From assembly GCF_001672775.1 (NCBI RefSeq), contig NZ_LZKJ01000145.1, positions 24,618 through 88,617 on the forward strand: a stretch of DNA of 64,000 bases, read 5' to 3'. The position numbers and the translations under genes were made by a program. The notes beneath the pieces are model-generated. The model ran no database searches, was not told where the DNA came from, and was given only the letters and a program-made list of their open reading frames with translations. The stretch is from Mycobacterium kyorinense. Its GTDB lineage: Bacteria > Actinomycetota > Actinomycetes > Mycobacteriales > Mycobacteriaceae. Of the stretch, positions 10,956 to 21,607 are shown one piece after another; within the stretch, counting starts at the first letter, position 1, and every line of letters begins with the position of its first letter.

Positions 10956-12307
10956 TGACTAAAGTCCATCCCGACGCGGAGACCGCATTGGACGGCCTGC
11001 TGAAGGACGGGATCACCGTAGCCGCAGGCGGTTTCGGCCTGTGCGGTATTCCGGAGAACCTGATCCAGGCTCTGGTGGACAGCGGTGTCAAGGACCTCAC
11101 GATCGTCGGAAACAATGCCGGCGTGGACGATTTCGGTATGGGCCTGCTGCTCAAGGCGCGGCAGGTGAAAAAGGTGATCGCGTCCTACGTCGGCGAGAAC
11201 AAGGAGTTCGAGCGCCAGGTGCTGTCGGGTGAACTCGACCTCGCTCTCACCCCGCAAGGGACACTGGCGGAGAAACTGCGCGCCGGCGGGGCAGGCATTC
11301 CGGGCTTCTACACCCGCACCGCCTTCGGCACCAACCTTGCCGAGGGCAAAGATACCCGGGTCTTTGACGGCACCGAATATGTTCTGGAAGAAGGCATTCG
11401 CGCCGACGTGGCCATCGTCAAGGCGTGGAAGGGCGACACGGCAGGCAATCTCGTCTACCGCAAGACTGCGCGCAACTTCAATCCGATGATCGCCACCTGT
11501 GGAGCGGTGACGGTCGCCGAGGTGGAAGAACTCGTCGAAGTCGGTGACTTGGATCCGGATCAGATTCACACCCCCGGCATCTACGTCGACCGCATCATCG
11601 AAGGACCCAGTTATGAGAAGCGCGTCGAATTCCGCACGGTGACAAGCGGTTCCGCACTCAAGCAGGACAGCCCGATCCGCGAGCGGATGGCCCAGCGCGC
11701 CGCCCAGGAACTGCGCGACGGCTACTACGTCAACCTGGGCATCGGAATTCCCACGCTGGTAGCCAATTTCATTCCGTCGGGGATCAGCGTGACGCTGCAA
11801 TCGGAGAACGGGCTACTGGGAATCGGCTCCTACCCGACCGAGGATGCGGTAGACCCCGACCTCATCAACGCGGGCAAGCAGACCATCACCACTCTTCCCG
11901 GATCGAGCTTCTTCAGTAGCGCCGATTCCTTCGCGATGATCCGCGGGGGTCACATCGACCTGTCCATCCTGGGTGGCTTAGAGGTGGCCGAGAACGGCGA
12001 TCTGGCCAACTGGATGGTGCCGGGCAAGATGGTCAAAGGGCCGGGCGGCGCAATGGATCTGGTGTCCGGCGTGAAGCGCGTGATCGTGGTGATGGATCAC
12101 ACCGCTAAAGACGGCAGCCCGAAGATCCTCAAGCAATGCACGCTGCCGATCACCGGCAAGGCCGTCGTGGACATGATCATCACCGATCTGTGCGTCTTCG
12201 ACGTCGAACCCCACCGGGGGCTGACCCTCACAGAACTGCATCCCGGAGTGACAGTCGAGGACGTGCGCGCCAAGACCGGCTGCGACTTCACCGTCGCGCT
12301 GGACTAA
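10955..12307 (+). CDS. Single-chain 3-oxoacid CoA-transferase (SCOT-type, A+B fusion)
   Basis: Transfers CoA between succinyl-CoA and acetoacetate or a similar 3-oxoacid. The 450 residues hold a complete A subunit (about 1-238, with [13 protein letters not shown]) fused directly to a complete B subunit (about 240-450, with LGIGIPT). The catalytic glutamate is E284 in the motif SENGLLGIG. Most bacteria, including M. tuberculosis (scoA/scoB), use two separate subunits; one chain is the arrangement of mitochondrial OXCT1. An AGGAAGG ribosome site lies upstream and the start overlaps the GH76 stop. It ends three bases from the convergent dedA gene. Confidence 0.9.
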   Translation: MTKVHPDAETALDGLLKDGITVAAGGFGLCGIPENLIQALVDSGVKDLTIVGNNAGVDDFGMGLLLKARQVKKVIASYVGENKEFERQVLSGELDLALTPQGTLAEKLRAGGAGIPGFYTRTAFGTNLAEGKDTRVFDGTEYVLEEGIRADVAIVKAWKGDTAGNLVYRKTARNFNPMIATCGAVTVAEVEELVEVGDLDPDQIHTPGIYVDRIIEGPSYEKRVEFRTVTSGSALKQDSPIRERMAQRAAQELRDGYYVNLGIGIPTLVANFIPSGISVTLQSENGLLGIGSYPTEDAVDPDLINAGKQTITTLPGSSFFSSADSFAMIRGGHIDLSILGGLEVAENGDLANWMVPGKMVKGPGGAMDLVSGVKRVIVVMDHTAKDGSPKILKQCTLPITGKAVVDMIITDLCVFDVEPHRGLTLTELHPGVTVEDVRAKTGCDFTVALD

Positions 12308-12310
12308 CGG

Positions 12311-12988
12311 CTACTCGGGCACCGTGAGCTGCTCGGGGTCGCTGTTGGCTGCCCGGCGGCGGTTCAGATAGCTTCGCCCGACCGCGATCAATGCCGGCAA
12401 CAGCGACACGAACAGGATGCACAGGATGATCGCTTCCAAGTTGCGGTGGACGAAGTCCACGTTGCCCAGGAAGTAGCCCGCCACCGTCGCGCCGCCACCC
12501 CAGGCGATGCCGCCGACGATGTCGAACGCCAGATACGTCGGGTAGTGCATGTAGGACACACCGGCGACCACCGGGGTGAAGGTGCGCACAAACGGCATGA
12601 ACCGGGCCAGGATGATGGCCATCGGGCCGTACTTCTCGAAGAACGCGTGCGATTCCGTGACGTGATGCTGCTTGAAGAAGCGGGAATCTTCCCGCTTGAA
12701 CAACGCGGGCCCGATCCGGCGACCGATGAAATACCCGGTTTGGTCACCCAGCACCGCGACCAGCGCGACCGCCGGGGCCAACACCCAGATGTTCATCGTC
12801 CCGTGCGCGGCCAGCAGACCGCCGGTGAACAGCAGAGATTCGCCGGGCAGCAGCGGGAACAGCAGGCCGGTCTCGATGAAGACGATGAGCAGGATCGCGG
12901 GCAAGACCGCCGACGCGAACAGGCCCTGCGGACCGATCCAGTACATCGGGTCCATCAGGTCGGGCAAGGCCAATACGGCGGTGTCCAT
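12311..12988 (-). CDS. DedA family membrane protein, Rv0364-like
   Basis: 225-residue integral membrane protein of the DedA/SNARE-associated (VTT) superfamily, some members of which flip polyprenyl-phosphate or phospholipid carriers. Motifs seen are FIETGLLFPLLPGESLLF, GDQTGYFIGRRIGP, the arginine-containing ARFMPFVRTFTPVVAG, and a late GGIAWGGG. It converges with the CoA transferase and diverges from fba, as Rv0364 does in M. tuberculosis. The transported lipid is not known. Confidence 0.88.
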   Translation of the reverse strand: MDTAVLALPDLMDPMYWIGPQGLFASAVLPAILLIVFIETGLLFPLLPGESLLFTGGLLAAHGTMNIWVLAPAVALVAVLGDQTGYFIGRRIGPALFKREDSRFFKQHHVTESHAFFEKYGPMAIILARFMPFVRTFTPVVAGVSYMHYPTYLAFDIVGGIAWGGGATVAGYFLGNVDFVHRNLEAIILCILFVSLLPALIAVGRSYLNRRRAANSDPEQLTVPE

Positions 12989-13141
12989 GAGGACCCAAGA
13001 TACCGGCGTCCGGGGGCGCCCCTGACCAGACGCGGCCCGGGTGGGCTGTCGACGCCTGCGCGGTGTTGCGATACTGGGCGGACACGTCTTCAGGTGCAGC
13101 CGCCCACCGGCCCCGCTTCACCGCAGCTCAGGAGGAGTTTC

Positions 13142-14176
13142 ATGCCGATCGCAACACCCGAGGTCTATGCCGAGATGCTGGAGCGGGCCAAGCAGAACAG
13201 CTACGCCTTCCCTGCCATCAACTGCACATCCTCGGAGACCGTCAACGCCGCGATCAAGGGGTTCGCCGACGCCGGCAGTGACGGCATCATCCAGTTCTCC
13301 ACCGGTGGCGCGGAGTTCGCTTCCGGCCTCGGCGTCAAAAACATGGTGACCGGCGCGGTGGCGCTGGCCGAGTTCGCCCACATCATCGCCGAGAAGTACT
13401 CGATCAACGTGGCGCTGCACACCGACCATTGCCCCAAGGACAAGTTGGACGGCTACGTGCGCCCGCTGTTGGCGATCTCTTCGGAGCGGGTGTCGGCCGG
13501 CAAGAACCCGCTGTTCCAATCCCACATGTGGGACGGCTCGGCGGTTCCGATCGACGAGAACCTCGACATCGCCCGCCAGCTGCTCAAGGACGCGGCCGCC
13601 GCCAAGATCATCCTCGAGATCGAGATCGGCGTCGTCGGCGGCGAGGAGGACGGCGTCGCCAACGAGATCAACGACAAGCTGTACACCACACCGGACGACT
13701 TCGAGAAAACCATCGACGCGCTGGGCCACGGCGAGCACGGCAAGTACTTACTGGCCGCGACGTTCGGCAACGTGCACGGGGTCTACAAGCCCGGCAACGT
13801 CAAGCTGCGTCCCGACATTCTCGACCAGGGCCAAAAGGTGGCGGCGGCCAAGCTCGGATTGTCCGACGACGCCAAGCCGTTCGACTTCGTCTTCCACGGC
13901 GGCTCCGGGTCGGCGAAGTCGGAGATCGAGGAGGCGCTGCGCTACGGCGTGGTGAAGATGAACGTCGACACCGACACCCAGTACGCGTTCACTCGCCCGG
14001 TCGCCGGCCACATGTTCAGCAATTACGACGGCGTGCTCAAGGTCGACGACGAGGTCGGCAACAAGAAGGTCTACGACCCGCGTAGCTACCTGAAGAAGGC
14101 CGAAGCTTCGATGACCGAGCGGGTCATCGAAGCCTGCAACGACTTGCACTGCGCCGGAAAGTCGCTGTCCGGCTAA
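13142..14176 (+). CDS. fba: Class II fructose-1,6-bisphosphate aldolase
   Basis: Zinc-dependent glycolytic and gluconeogenic aldolase. The 344-residue length is identical to the M. tuberculosis enzyme. D95 and H96 in HTDHCPKD supply the catalytic acid and a zinc ligand; the other zinc histidines lie in GNVHGVYK and FVFHGGSGS. ATG 13142 follows a strong AGGAGGAG (13130-13137), so the long upstream open frame is not used. The stop is three bases from a convergent membrane-protein gene. Confidence 0.97.
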   Translation: MPIATPEVYAEMLERAKQNSYAFPAINCTSSETVNAAIKGFADAGSDGIIQFSTGGAEFASGLGVKNMVTGAVALAEFAHIIAEKYSINVALHTDHCPKDKLDGYVRPLLAISSERVSAGKNPLFQSHMWDGSAVPIDENLDIARQLLKDAAAAKIILEIEIGVVGGEEDGVANEINDKLYTTPDDFEKTIDALGHGEHGKYLLAATFGNVHGVYKPGNVKLRPDILDQGQKVAAAKLGLSDDAKPFDFVFHGGSGSAKSEIEEALRYGVVKMNVDTDTQYAFTRPVAGHMFSNYDGVLKVDDEVGNKKVYDPRSYLKKAEASMTERVIEACNDLHCAGKSLSG

Positions 14177-14179
14177 CCG

Positions 14180-15052
14180 CTAGCCGGTGGACTGGCAGAT
14201 CTTCCACTGGTCGTCGCGGTATTGCAGGTCGAAACTGCGGGTGGAGCGGACCTGCGGGGCGTAGGCCATGAACGCGGTGACGTTGGCCTCGGCATGACCG
14301 TCGTTGACGACAATCTGGTCGATGCTGGCCACCACCGGATACTGCTTGGCCGCCGCGACGCGCTGATAGGTGTCATCCCAGGCGTGCTCGTCGTAGTTCA
14401 CATAGCCGTCGCGTGCGGTGCCGCAGGTCAAGCCGCGCAACGCGGCCAGGTCACCGTTTTGCACAGCGACGTCGAAACTTTGGATGGTGCTGCGAACCTC
14501 GTCCTCCTGGGACGCGGCCTTCTTTTTGTTTCCGTGCGTCAGCAACACCGTTCCCAGCACCGCGATCGCCGCCAGCGCCAGGATGATCAGGATCAACGCC
14601 AGCACCCAGCCCCAGCTGCGTTGGCTCGTCGGACGCAGCTTGCCCCCCAAACGCGGCGGAATCAGTTGTGGCACAGCAGCTCTCGGCGTTGACCGGGTCT
14701 GGCCGACAGGCTGTGCCTCACCCGACTGGAAGACCTCGGTGGCCGGCTCCGGGCCGGCGTCGATGACTGCGGTCTCATTGGCGTCGAAACCCGGTGCGGT
14801 GAAACGCCGTTCACCGCGCTGAAGCTGCGGTTGGGCGTCCTCGTGCTCGGTGTCGTGGCCTTTGGCGATCACCTCGGTCGCGGGCTCGGCATCCGACGGT
14901 GCTCTGCGGTAGGCCTCGGTGGCCTCGTCGTCGGAGCCAGCGTGCCCACCGGCGGGATCGGCGCCCGGACCCGCCGAGTCTCTGCCGGCGTCTGGATCGA
15001 ATCCAGCCTTGTTCGACCTGCTGTCGCGGTCGGGCCCTGGTGACGTGGGCAT
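14180..15052 (-). CDS. Single-pass membrane protein, Rv0361-like
   Basis: 290 residues: a long acidic, low-complexity N-terminal region (about 1-145) rich in Asp, Glu, Pro and Ala, one membrane helix (WGWVLALILIILALAAIAVL), and a C-terminal domain of about 110 residues that would lie outside the cell. The C-terminal part has the size and pattern of the NTF2-like domain seen in Rv0361 and related mycobacterial membrane proteins. It converges with fba; the mgtE gene found beside Rv0361 in M. tuberculosis is absent. Function unknown. Confidence 0.7.
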   Translation of the reverse strand: MPTSPGPDRDSRSNKAGFDPDAGRDSAGPGADPAGGHAGSDDEATEAYRRAPSDAEPATEVIAKGHDTEHEDAQPQLQRGERRFTAPGFDANETAVIDAGPEPATEVFQSGEAQPVGQTRSTPRAAVPQLIPPRLGGKLRPTSQRSWGWVLALILIILALAAIAVLGTVLLTHGNKKKAASQEDEVRSTIQSFDVAVQNGDLAALRGLTCGTARDGYVNYDEHAWDDTYQRVAAAKQYPVVASIDQIVVNDGHAEANVTAFMAYAPQVRSTRSFDLQYRDDQWKICQSTG

Positions 15053-15162
15053 GAGCGCTGCTGTCCTCCCCGCAGTCGAATCGGTATGTGGGAGCTTAGC
15101 GACCCGACCGAGTTTGTGTGGCGACGCCGCGGCGAGATCGGTGCCACGGCAAGATAGAAGTC

Positions 15163-15579
15163 ATGACCTCCATGGGTGACCTGTTAGGACCGGACCCGAT
15201 TCTGCTGCCGGGCGACAGCGAGGCCGAGACCGAATTGCTGGCCGGGGAGAAACCGGCCATTGTCGCCGCCGCACACCCGACGGCGTCGGTGGTCTGGGCG
15301 GTGCTGGCCGAGGAGGCGCTGGCCGACGACCAGGCGGTCACCGCGTATGCCTATGCCCGTACCGGCTATCACCGCGGTCTGGACCAGTTGCGCCGCCACG
15401 GCTGGAAGGGTTTCGGTCCGGTGCCCTACGCGCACGAGCCCAACCGTGGCTTCCTGCGGTGCGTGGCCGCGCTGGCGCGGGCTGCCGACGTCATCGGCGA
15501 GACCGACGAGTACGTGCGCTGCCGTGATTTGCTCGACGACTGCGACCCGAACGTGCGCCCCGCGCTCGGCCTGGGCTAG
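15163..15579 (+). CDS. DUF3151 family protein, Rv0360c-like
   Basis: 138-residue soluble actinobacterial protein of unknown function. Recognisable stretches are LLGPDPILLPGD near the start, GYHRGLDQLRRHGWKGFGPV and the ending CDPNVRPALGLG. ATG 15163 is the first methionine consistent with family length; MTSMGDLLGPDP gives a second possible start three codons later. It diverges from the Rv0361-like gene and its stop abuts the stop of the convergent cation exporter with no gap. Confidence 0.82.
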   Translation: MTSMGDLLGPDPILLPGDSEAETELLAGEKPAIVAAAHPTASVVWAVLAEEALADDQAVTAYAYARTGYHRGLDQLRRHGWKGFGPVPYAHEPNRGFLRCVAALARAADVIGETDEYVRCRDLLDDCDPNVRPALGLG

Positions 15580-16461
15580 TTACCAGCTGGCTTCGCAGCC
15601 GGCCGCGCCGCCCGTCGGCTCGATCTGGACGGTGGCATGCGCCAATCCGCGGGCGCCCAACACCGCGCGGGCCTCGTCGAGCACCCGGGCCGCGTCGCCG
15701 TGGCTGGTCAGGTGTGCGGTCGCCATGTCCTTGCCCGGTACCAGCGTCCAGACATGCAGATCGTGGACGTCGGTCACGCCGTCGACGGCGCACAGTGCCG
15801 AACGCAGCTCCTCGACGTCGATGTGGCTAGGCGATGCTTCGGACAAAATTTGCAACGCGCCGGCGGCCAGTGAGACCGCCCGCGGCAATACCCAGAGCGC
15901 AACGACGACGGCTACCACCACGTCGGCGTACGGCCAGTGCGTGGTGACGGTGACCAGCCCGCCGATCAGCACGCCCACGCTGCCGATCGCGTCGGCGATG
16001 ACCTCCATGTAGGCGCCCTTGACGGCCAGGCTTTGGGCGGCGTGCGAGCGCAGCATCAGCGCCACGACGGCGTTGGTGGCCAGCCCCAGCAGCGCGACCA
16101 CGATCATCGGTACGCCCGGCACCGCCGGGGCGTCGCCGAGCCGGCGAACCGCTTCGTAGAGGATGAACGCCGCCACCCCGATCAGCAGCGCCGCGTTGGC
16201 GACGGCGGTGAATACTTCGGCGCGGTGCCAGCCGTAGGTGCGTCGCGGCGAGGAGCTGCCGCGGCGGGCCAGCAGCACAGCGGTCAACCCCATGAACGCA
16301 GCCACCACGTCGGTCAACATGTGCCCGGCGTCGGCCAGCAGCGCAATCGAGCCGATAGCCAGTGCGGTGGTGATCTCGACGGCGAAGAAGCCGCTCAGCA
16401 GAGCCGTCGCGGCAAGCAATCGGGATACCCGGGCGTCGAGTTGTTGGTGAGCGGCGCCCAT
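15580..16461 (-). CDS. Cation diffusion facilitator (zinc/cobalt-type exporter)
   Basis: 293-residue CzcD/ZitB-like metal/proton antiporter with six predicted membrane helices and a cytoplasmic C-terminal domain (from about 205) bearing the DVHDLHVWTL motif. Metal-site residues in helix 2 are H47 and D51 (ADAGHMLTDV). In helix 5 the usual H-x3-D is replaced by E153-x3-D157 (EVIADAIGSVG), so metal preference may differ from classical zinc exporters. The start is nine bases from a 24-base palindrome (16470-16493) that looks like a metal-sensor operator. No ArsR or MerR metal-sensor gene is adjacent. Confidence 0.88.
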   Translation of the reverse strand: MGAAHQQLDARVSRLLAATALLSGFFAVEITTALAIGSIALLADAGHMLTDVVAAFMGLTAVLLARRGSSSPRRTYGWHRAEVFTAVANAALLIGVAAFILYEAVRRLGDAPAVPGVPMIVVALLGLATNAVVALMLRSHAAQSLAVKGAYMEVIADAIGSVGVLIGGLVTVTTHWPYADVVVAVVVALWVLPRAVSLAAGALQILSEASPSHIDVEELRSALCAVDGVTDVHDLHVWTLVPGKDMATAHLTSHGDAARVLDEARAVLGARGLAHATVQIEPTGGAAGCEASW

Positions 16462-16469
16462 GCCAAGAA

Positions 16470-16493
16470 ATATATGCGTGTTAACGCATATAT
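16470..16493 (-). promoter_or_regulatory. Palindromic operator for the cation exporter
   Basis: ATATATGCGT (16470-16479), four bases, ACGCATATAT (16484-16493): perfect ten-base arms in the 40-base gap before the exporter gene. The AT-rich imperfect-palindrome style is like operators of ArsR/SmtB-type metal sensors. It lies 9 bases from the start codon. The identity of the regulator is inferred. Confidence 0.6.
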
Positions 16494-16500
16494 AGCAAGG

Positions 16501-17280
16501 TCACATCCACGCGCTCCAGAACCGGGTCAGCTGTCCGCCGGCGCCTGCCAACATCGCGGGCACTCCGGATAGCTCGAAGAACCAGTAGACGATGCCGAAG
16601 AACCACTGGTTCAGCACCGGCGCGATGAGCAGCACCAACAGCGCCAGTAAGCCCCACGCTTTGACGGGTTCCAGGGCGCGCTGCGTTTCGGGACTCAAAT
16701 GTGGTTCCAGCGCGCCGTAACCGTCGAGGCCCGGAATCGGCAAGAGGTTCAGCAGGACCGCGGTGACCTGCAGGAAGCCGAGGAAAGCCACGCCGGCCCA
16801 CAACACCGGGTGGTCCGGGTCGTAGCAGATGCGGGTCAAACCCAGCAGCAGCACCGCCAGCAGCAGGTTGGCGGCTGGCCCGGCCAGGCTGACGATGGTG
16901 CGCCGCGCGGCCGTCATGAACGAGGTGCGCACGTAGACCGCGGCGCCGGGTAGTCCGATCCCGCCCAGCGCGATGAACAGCATCGGTAGGCCCAGCGACA
17001 GTCCCGGGTGGGCGTACCGACGCGGATCCAGCGTCAGATACCCGCGCACCGCGACGTCGTGGTCACCGAACCGCCAGGCGGTGACGGCATGCCCGAACTC
17101 GTGCAGGCACAGCGACACCACCCAGCCGGCGATCACCATGACGAACACCCCGGCGTAGGCCAGCGGTGCGATGTTGGCTCCCGCCAGCCACGCCAACACA
17201 CCGCCCAGCACCGTCAGACCGACGATCGCCAGAAAGATCGGGCTGGGCCGCACCGATTGGTGCACACCACGAATGCTCAC
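16501..17280 (-). CDS. Site-2 protease family (M50) membrane metalloprotease, Rv0359-like
   Basis: 259-residue intramembrane zinc protease. The zinc motif HEFGH is at 60-64 within a membrane helix, and the third ligand D186 lies in LLPIPGLDGYG. About five to six membrane segments are visible. It lacks a PDZ domain, so it belongs to the compact M50B group rather than the RseP/Rip1 type. It lies between the Rv0358-like gene, nine bases upstream on the same strand, and the exporter. Substrate unknown. Confidence 0.87.
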   Translation of the reverse strand: MSIRGVHQSVRPSPIFLAIVGLTVLGGVLAWLAGANIAPLAYAGVFVMVIAGWVVSLCLHEFGHAVTAWRFGDHDVAVRGYLTLDPRRYAHPGLSLGLPMLFIALGGIGLPGAAVYVRTSFMTAARRTIVSLAGPAANLLLAVLLLGLTRICYDPDHPVLWAGVAFLGFLQVTAVLLNLLPIPGLDGYGALEPHLSPETQRALEPVKAWGLLALLVLLIAPVLNQWFFGIVYWFFELSGVPAMLAGAGGQLTRFWSAWM

Positions 17281-17289
17281 GTCACGACG

Positions 17290-17940
17290 CTACCGGACCA
17301 CCAGCCAGCCTTCGGTATTCCGGTAGAACGTCGAGCGCCGCACCGGACGGGCGGCCGGTATCCCGTCGCGGATCACCGTGGCGCCGGTGGTGCCCAGCTG
17401 CGCGGCTCGTCCGGTCACCCAGCGGCGCCGGCCAGCCAGCCGCGCGCGCAGGCCAGGCACCGTCGCGGTCGGCTCGATTCGCGCCCCGCCGAAATGGCCG
17501 TCGAAGAGCACGGTGTCGTCGACGACGGCTTCGCCGTGCAGCAGCTGCGCGTCACCGGCCGGTTGCCACTCGGCGGCCCCGACGATCACCGACCCGGTCT
17601 CGTCGCGGATCAACGGCACCCGCTTGGCGGTGCCGCGCCGGGCCCGACGGGCAGCGCGCCACCGGGCCGGCAGCCGATAGGCCCGGGTGGCCGGGGTGCG
17701 GCGACGCGGCACGTAGGCCACCTCGACGCTCAACAACTCGGCGCGCAGCAGCCGGGTCAACACGGTCGCCAGGTCGGCATCGGCACCGACCACGACCAGC
17801 CGCTGACAGGGTTTCGCCGCAGCGTCCACGTCGGCCGGGCTCGTGACCCGGTGGGTGGTCAGGCTGCGCAGGGGAGTGGGGGCACGACGATCGCCGAACA
17901 ACAACACCGCCACGCTGGCGGCGTTCCCGCCGGTATTCAT
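17290..17940 (-). CDS. Conserved hypothetical protein, Rv0358-like
   Basis: 216-residue soluble protein, arginine-rich, with no motif I recognise. An AGGAGG ribosome site precedes the ATG at 17940. It is followed nine bases later by the M50 protease gene, the same pairing as Rv0358-Rv0359, so the two are probably co-expressed. The central part (about residues 75-115) is unusually basic (RWRAARRARRGTAKR), which could bind nucleic acid or phospholipid. Function unknown. Confidence 0.7.
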   Translation of the reverse strand: MNTGGNAASVAVLLFGDRRAPTPLRSLTTHRVTSPADVDAAAKPCQRLVVVGADADLATVLTRLLRAELLSVEVAYVPRRRTPATRAYRLPARWRAARRARRGTAKRVPLIRDETGSVIVGAAEWQPAGDAQLLHGEAVVDDTVLFDGHFGGARIEPTATVPGLRARLAGRRRWVTGRAAQLGTTGATVIRDGIPAARPVRRSTFYRNTEGWLVVR

Positions 17941-18009
17941 GGATTCCGCGCAACCTCCTGGCGCAGCCCTGAGGCTTCGCGATCGAGTTCAGCGATCATC
18001 CATTGTGGT

Positions 18010-19446
18010 CTAGTTCCAACCGATCAACGTCATCTGGTTGAGATCGAGGTCGCTTTGTGCGGCGATGCGGTTGGACTTGTTGTCGCCGCCGACGTCGACG
18101 ACGTACAGGCCGCCCGGCGAGTTGGTGTTGATAAACGCGATTTTGGTGCCGTCGGGATTGGCTACCGGCTGGCTCACGTTTTGGATACCTAAGTCGAAAA
18201 CCTTTGTGGCGTCCTGGTTGTTTTGGTTGACCGTAGGGCAGCCACTGCCGCTGGTGGCGACGGGGTACTTGACGATAGCGAACCCAGAGGAGGAACTGGT
18301 GCTGCTTCCGGGAAGACCGATCGTCGTGGCGACCGTCATCCGGCTGTCGGACCCGAGCCACTGTCCAGGAAGATCCGGGCAGTCGAAATTCAGGGTGCCG
18401 TCTGGGTTCCGGAGGGGAGTGCCCGCATTTTTGGGCGTCGGCGTGACCTCTTGCGGATCCGATGTTGATCCTGCCGGCAGCTTGTAGAGGTGGACGTTCT
18501 CTATACCATTACCTTGAGTTGCCCGGTAGTAGAAGTTTCCCGCTCCGTCGAAGACCGGTGAGCTGTAGGTCGGTGGCAGACTTTGCTGAAAATCGCTCGC
18601 CGGTGGCGCGGCGGGACTGACTGCGGTGAATTTGCCGCTGGTATCAATCCATCCGGCACGAGGCGGTGAGCTCATTGACGAGCCCGCGGTGCTGTCATCT
18701 GTCTGAACGGTGGCCAATTTGGTCAGATCCGGAGATACCTGTTCCAAAGCATTGGTCACTCCCGATCCTGCTCCCCCAGCCTTGAACGTCGAGACAACAG
18801 CGTATTTGCCGCTGTCGGGATCAATGTAGCCAAAGTTGAGGCCCGAGCTGTCATTCGACATCACCAGAAGTCCCGACGTCGGTGCTCCTCCTCCATGGCG
18901 CGCACCCTTGTGGTGTGTACCGGCAGGCCCCGCCTGGGCGCCTTGACCGGTCTCTTCGCCGAAGAAGTGGCTGTACACCGGGTAGACCACTTTCGAGCTC
19001 GCCGGTATCGCTACGACGACGACGGCCACTATCGCGGTGACCACCAAGGCTTTGTACGCAACGGATCGCTGCGACCGCAGCGTGAAGAACGCGATGATCG
19101 CCGCGATCGCGGCGACAATCAGGATGGCCGGCCAAAACGTTCCGAACTGGATGCGGCCGGCCACGTACGCCGCAATGACCACCACCAGCGCAACGCCCGC
19201 GAGGATGGCCGCGGTCTTGACGGCGCCGGACGTGACCCGAGACGCGGCAGGCGGCTGCTCCTGGGTGGGTGGCGGCGCGGACTTGCCGGCCGGCTGTTCC
19301 GGTGGGGGAGGCTGCTGCCGCGCCGCGGGCCGCGTGGCCTGCTTTCGCTGACGGTGCGGCGTCCAGTCTTGACCGTCCCAGTAACGCTGGGCGTTCGAGT
19401 CATTGGGGTCGTCGTACCAGCCGGGCTGGCGGGATGTTGTCGTCAT
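18010..19446 (-). CDS. DUF2510 membrane protein with a propeller-like C-terminus
   Basis: 478 residues. The N-terminus QPGWYDDPNDSNAQRYWDGQ is a DUF2510 motif, then a proline/glutamine-rich linker (about 35-70) and about three membrane helices between 75 and 155. The remaining 300 residues are probably extracytoplasmic and contain repeated blocks such as GLNFGYIDPDSGKYAVV, FDGAGNFYYRA and NPDGTKIAFINTN, resembling TolB/LpqB-type propeller blades. It is divergent from purA with a 215-base gap. Not found at this place in M. tuberculosis. Function unknown; a sensor or cell-wall-associated role is a guess. Confidence 0.72.
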   Translation of the reverse strand: MTTTSRQPGWYDDPNDSNAQRYWDGQDWTPHRQRKQATRPAARQQPPPPEQPAGKSAPPPTQEQPPAASRVTSGAVKTAAILAGVALVVVIAAYVAGRIQFGTFWPAILIVAAIAAIIAFFTLRSQRSVAYKALVVTAIVAVVVVAIPASSKVVYPVYSHFFGEETGQGAQAGPAGTHHKGARHGGGAPTSGLLVMSNDSSGLNFGYIDPDSGKYAVVSTFKAGGAGSGVTNALEQVSPDLTKLATVQTDDSTAGSSMSSPPRAGWIDTSGKFTAVSPAAPPASDFQQSLPPTYSSPVFDGAGNFYYRATQGNGIENVHLYKLPAGSTSDPQEVTPTPKNAGTPLRNPDGTLNFDCPDLPGQWLGSDSRMTVATTIGLPGSSTSSSSGFAIVKYPVATSGSGCPTVNQNNQDATKVFDLGIQNVSQPVANPDGTKIAFINTNSPGGLYVVDVGGDNKSNRIAAQSDLDLNQMTLIGWN

Positions 19447-19529
19447 TGCTCTCTCCCCTGTGAAGGTGTGCTACGGGGCTGGCAAAGTCTCGAGCAGACG
19501 TCTTGGAACTTTCTTGACGCGGATCGTAA

Positions 19530-21598
<2,069 letters not shown>

Positions 21599-21607
21599 GT
21601 TGGTTTC

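Noticed and set aside
12446..13141. Long in-frame extension upstream of fba
   Set aside because: It runs antisense through dedA. The strong AGGAGGAG and the 344-residue family length fix the start at 13142.
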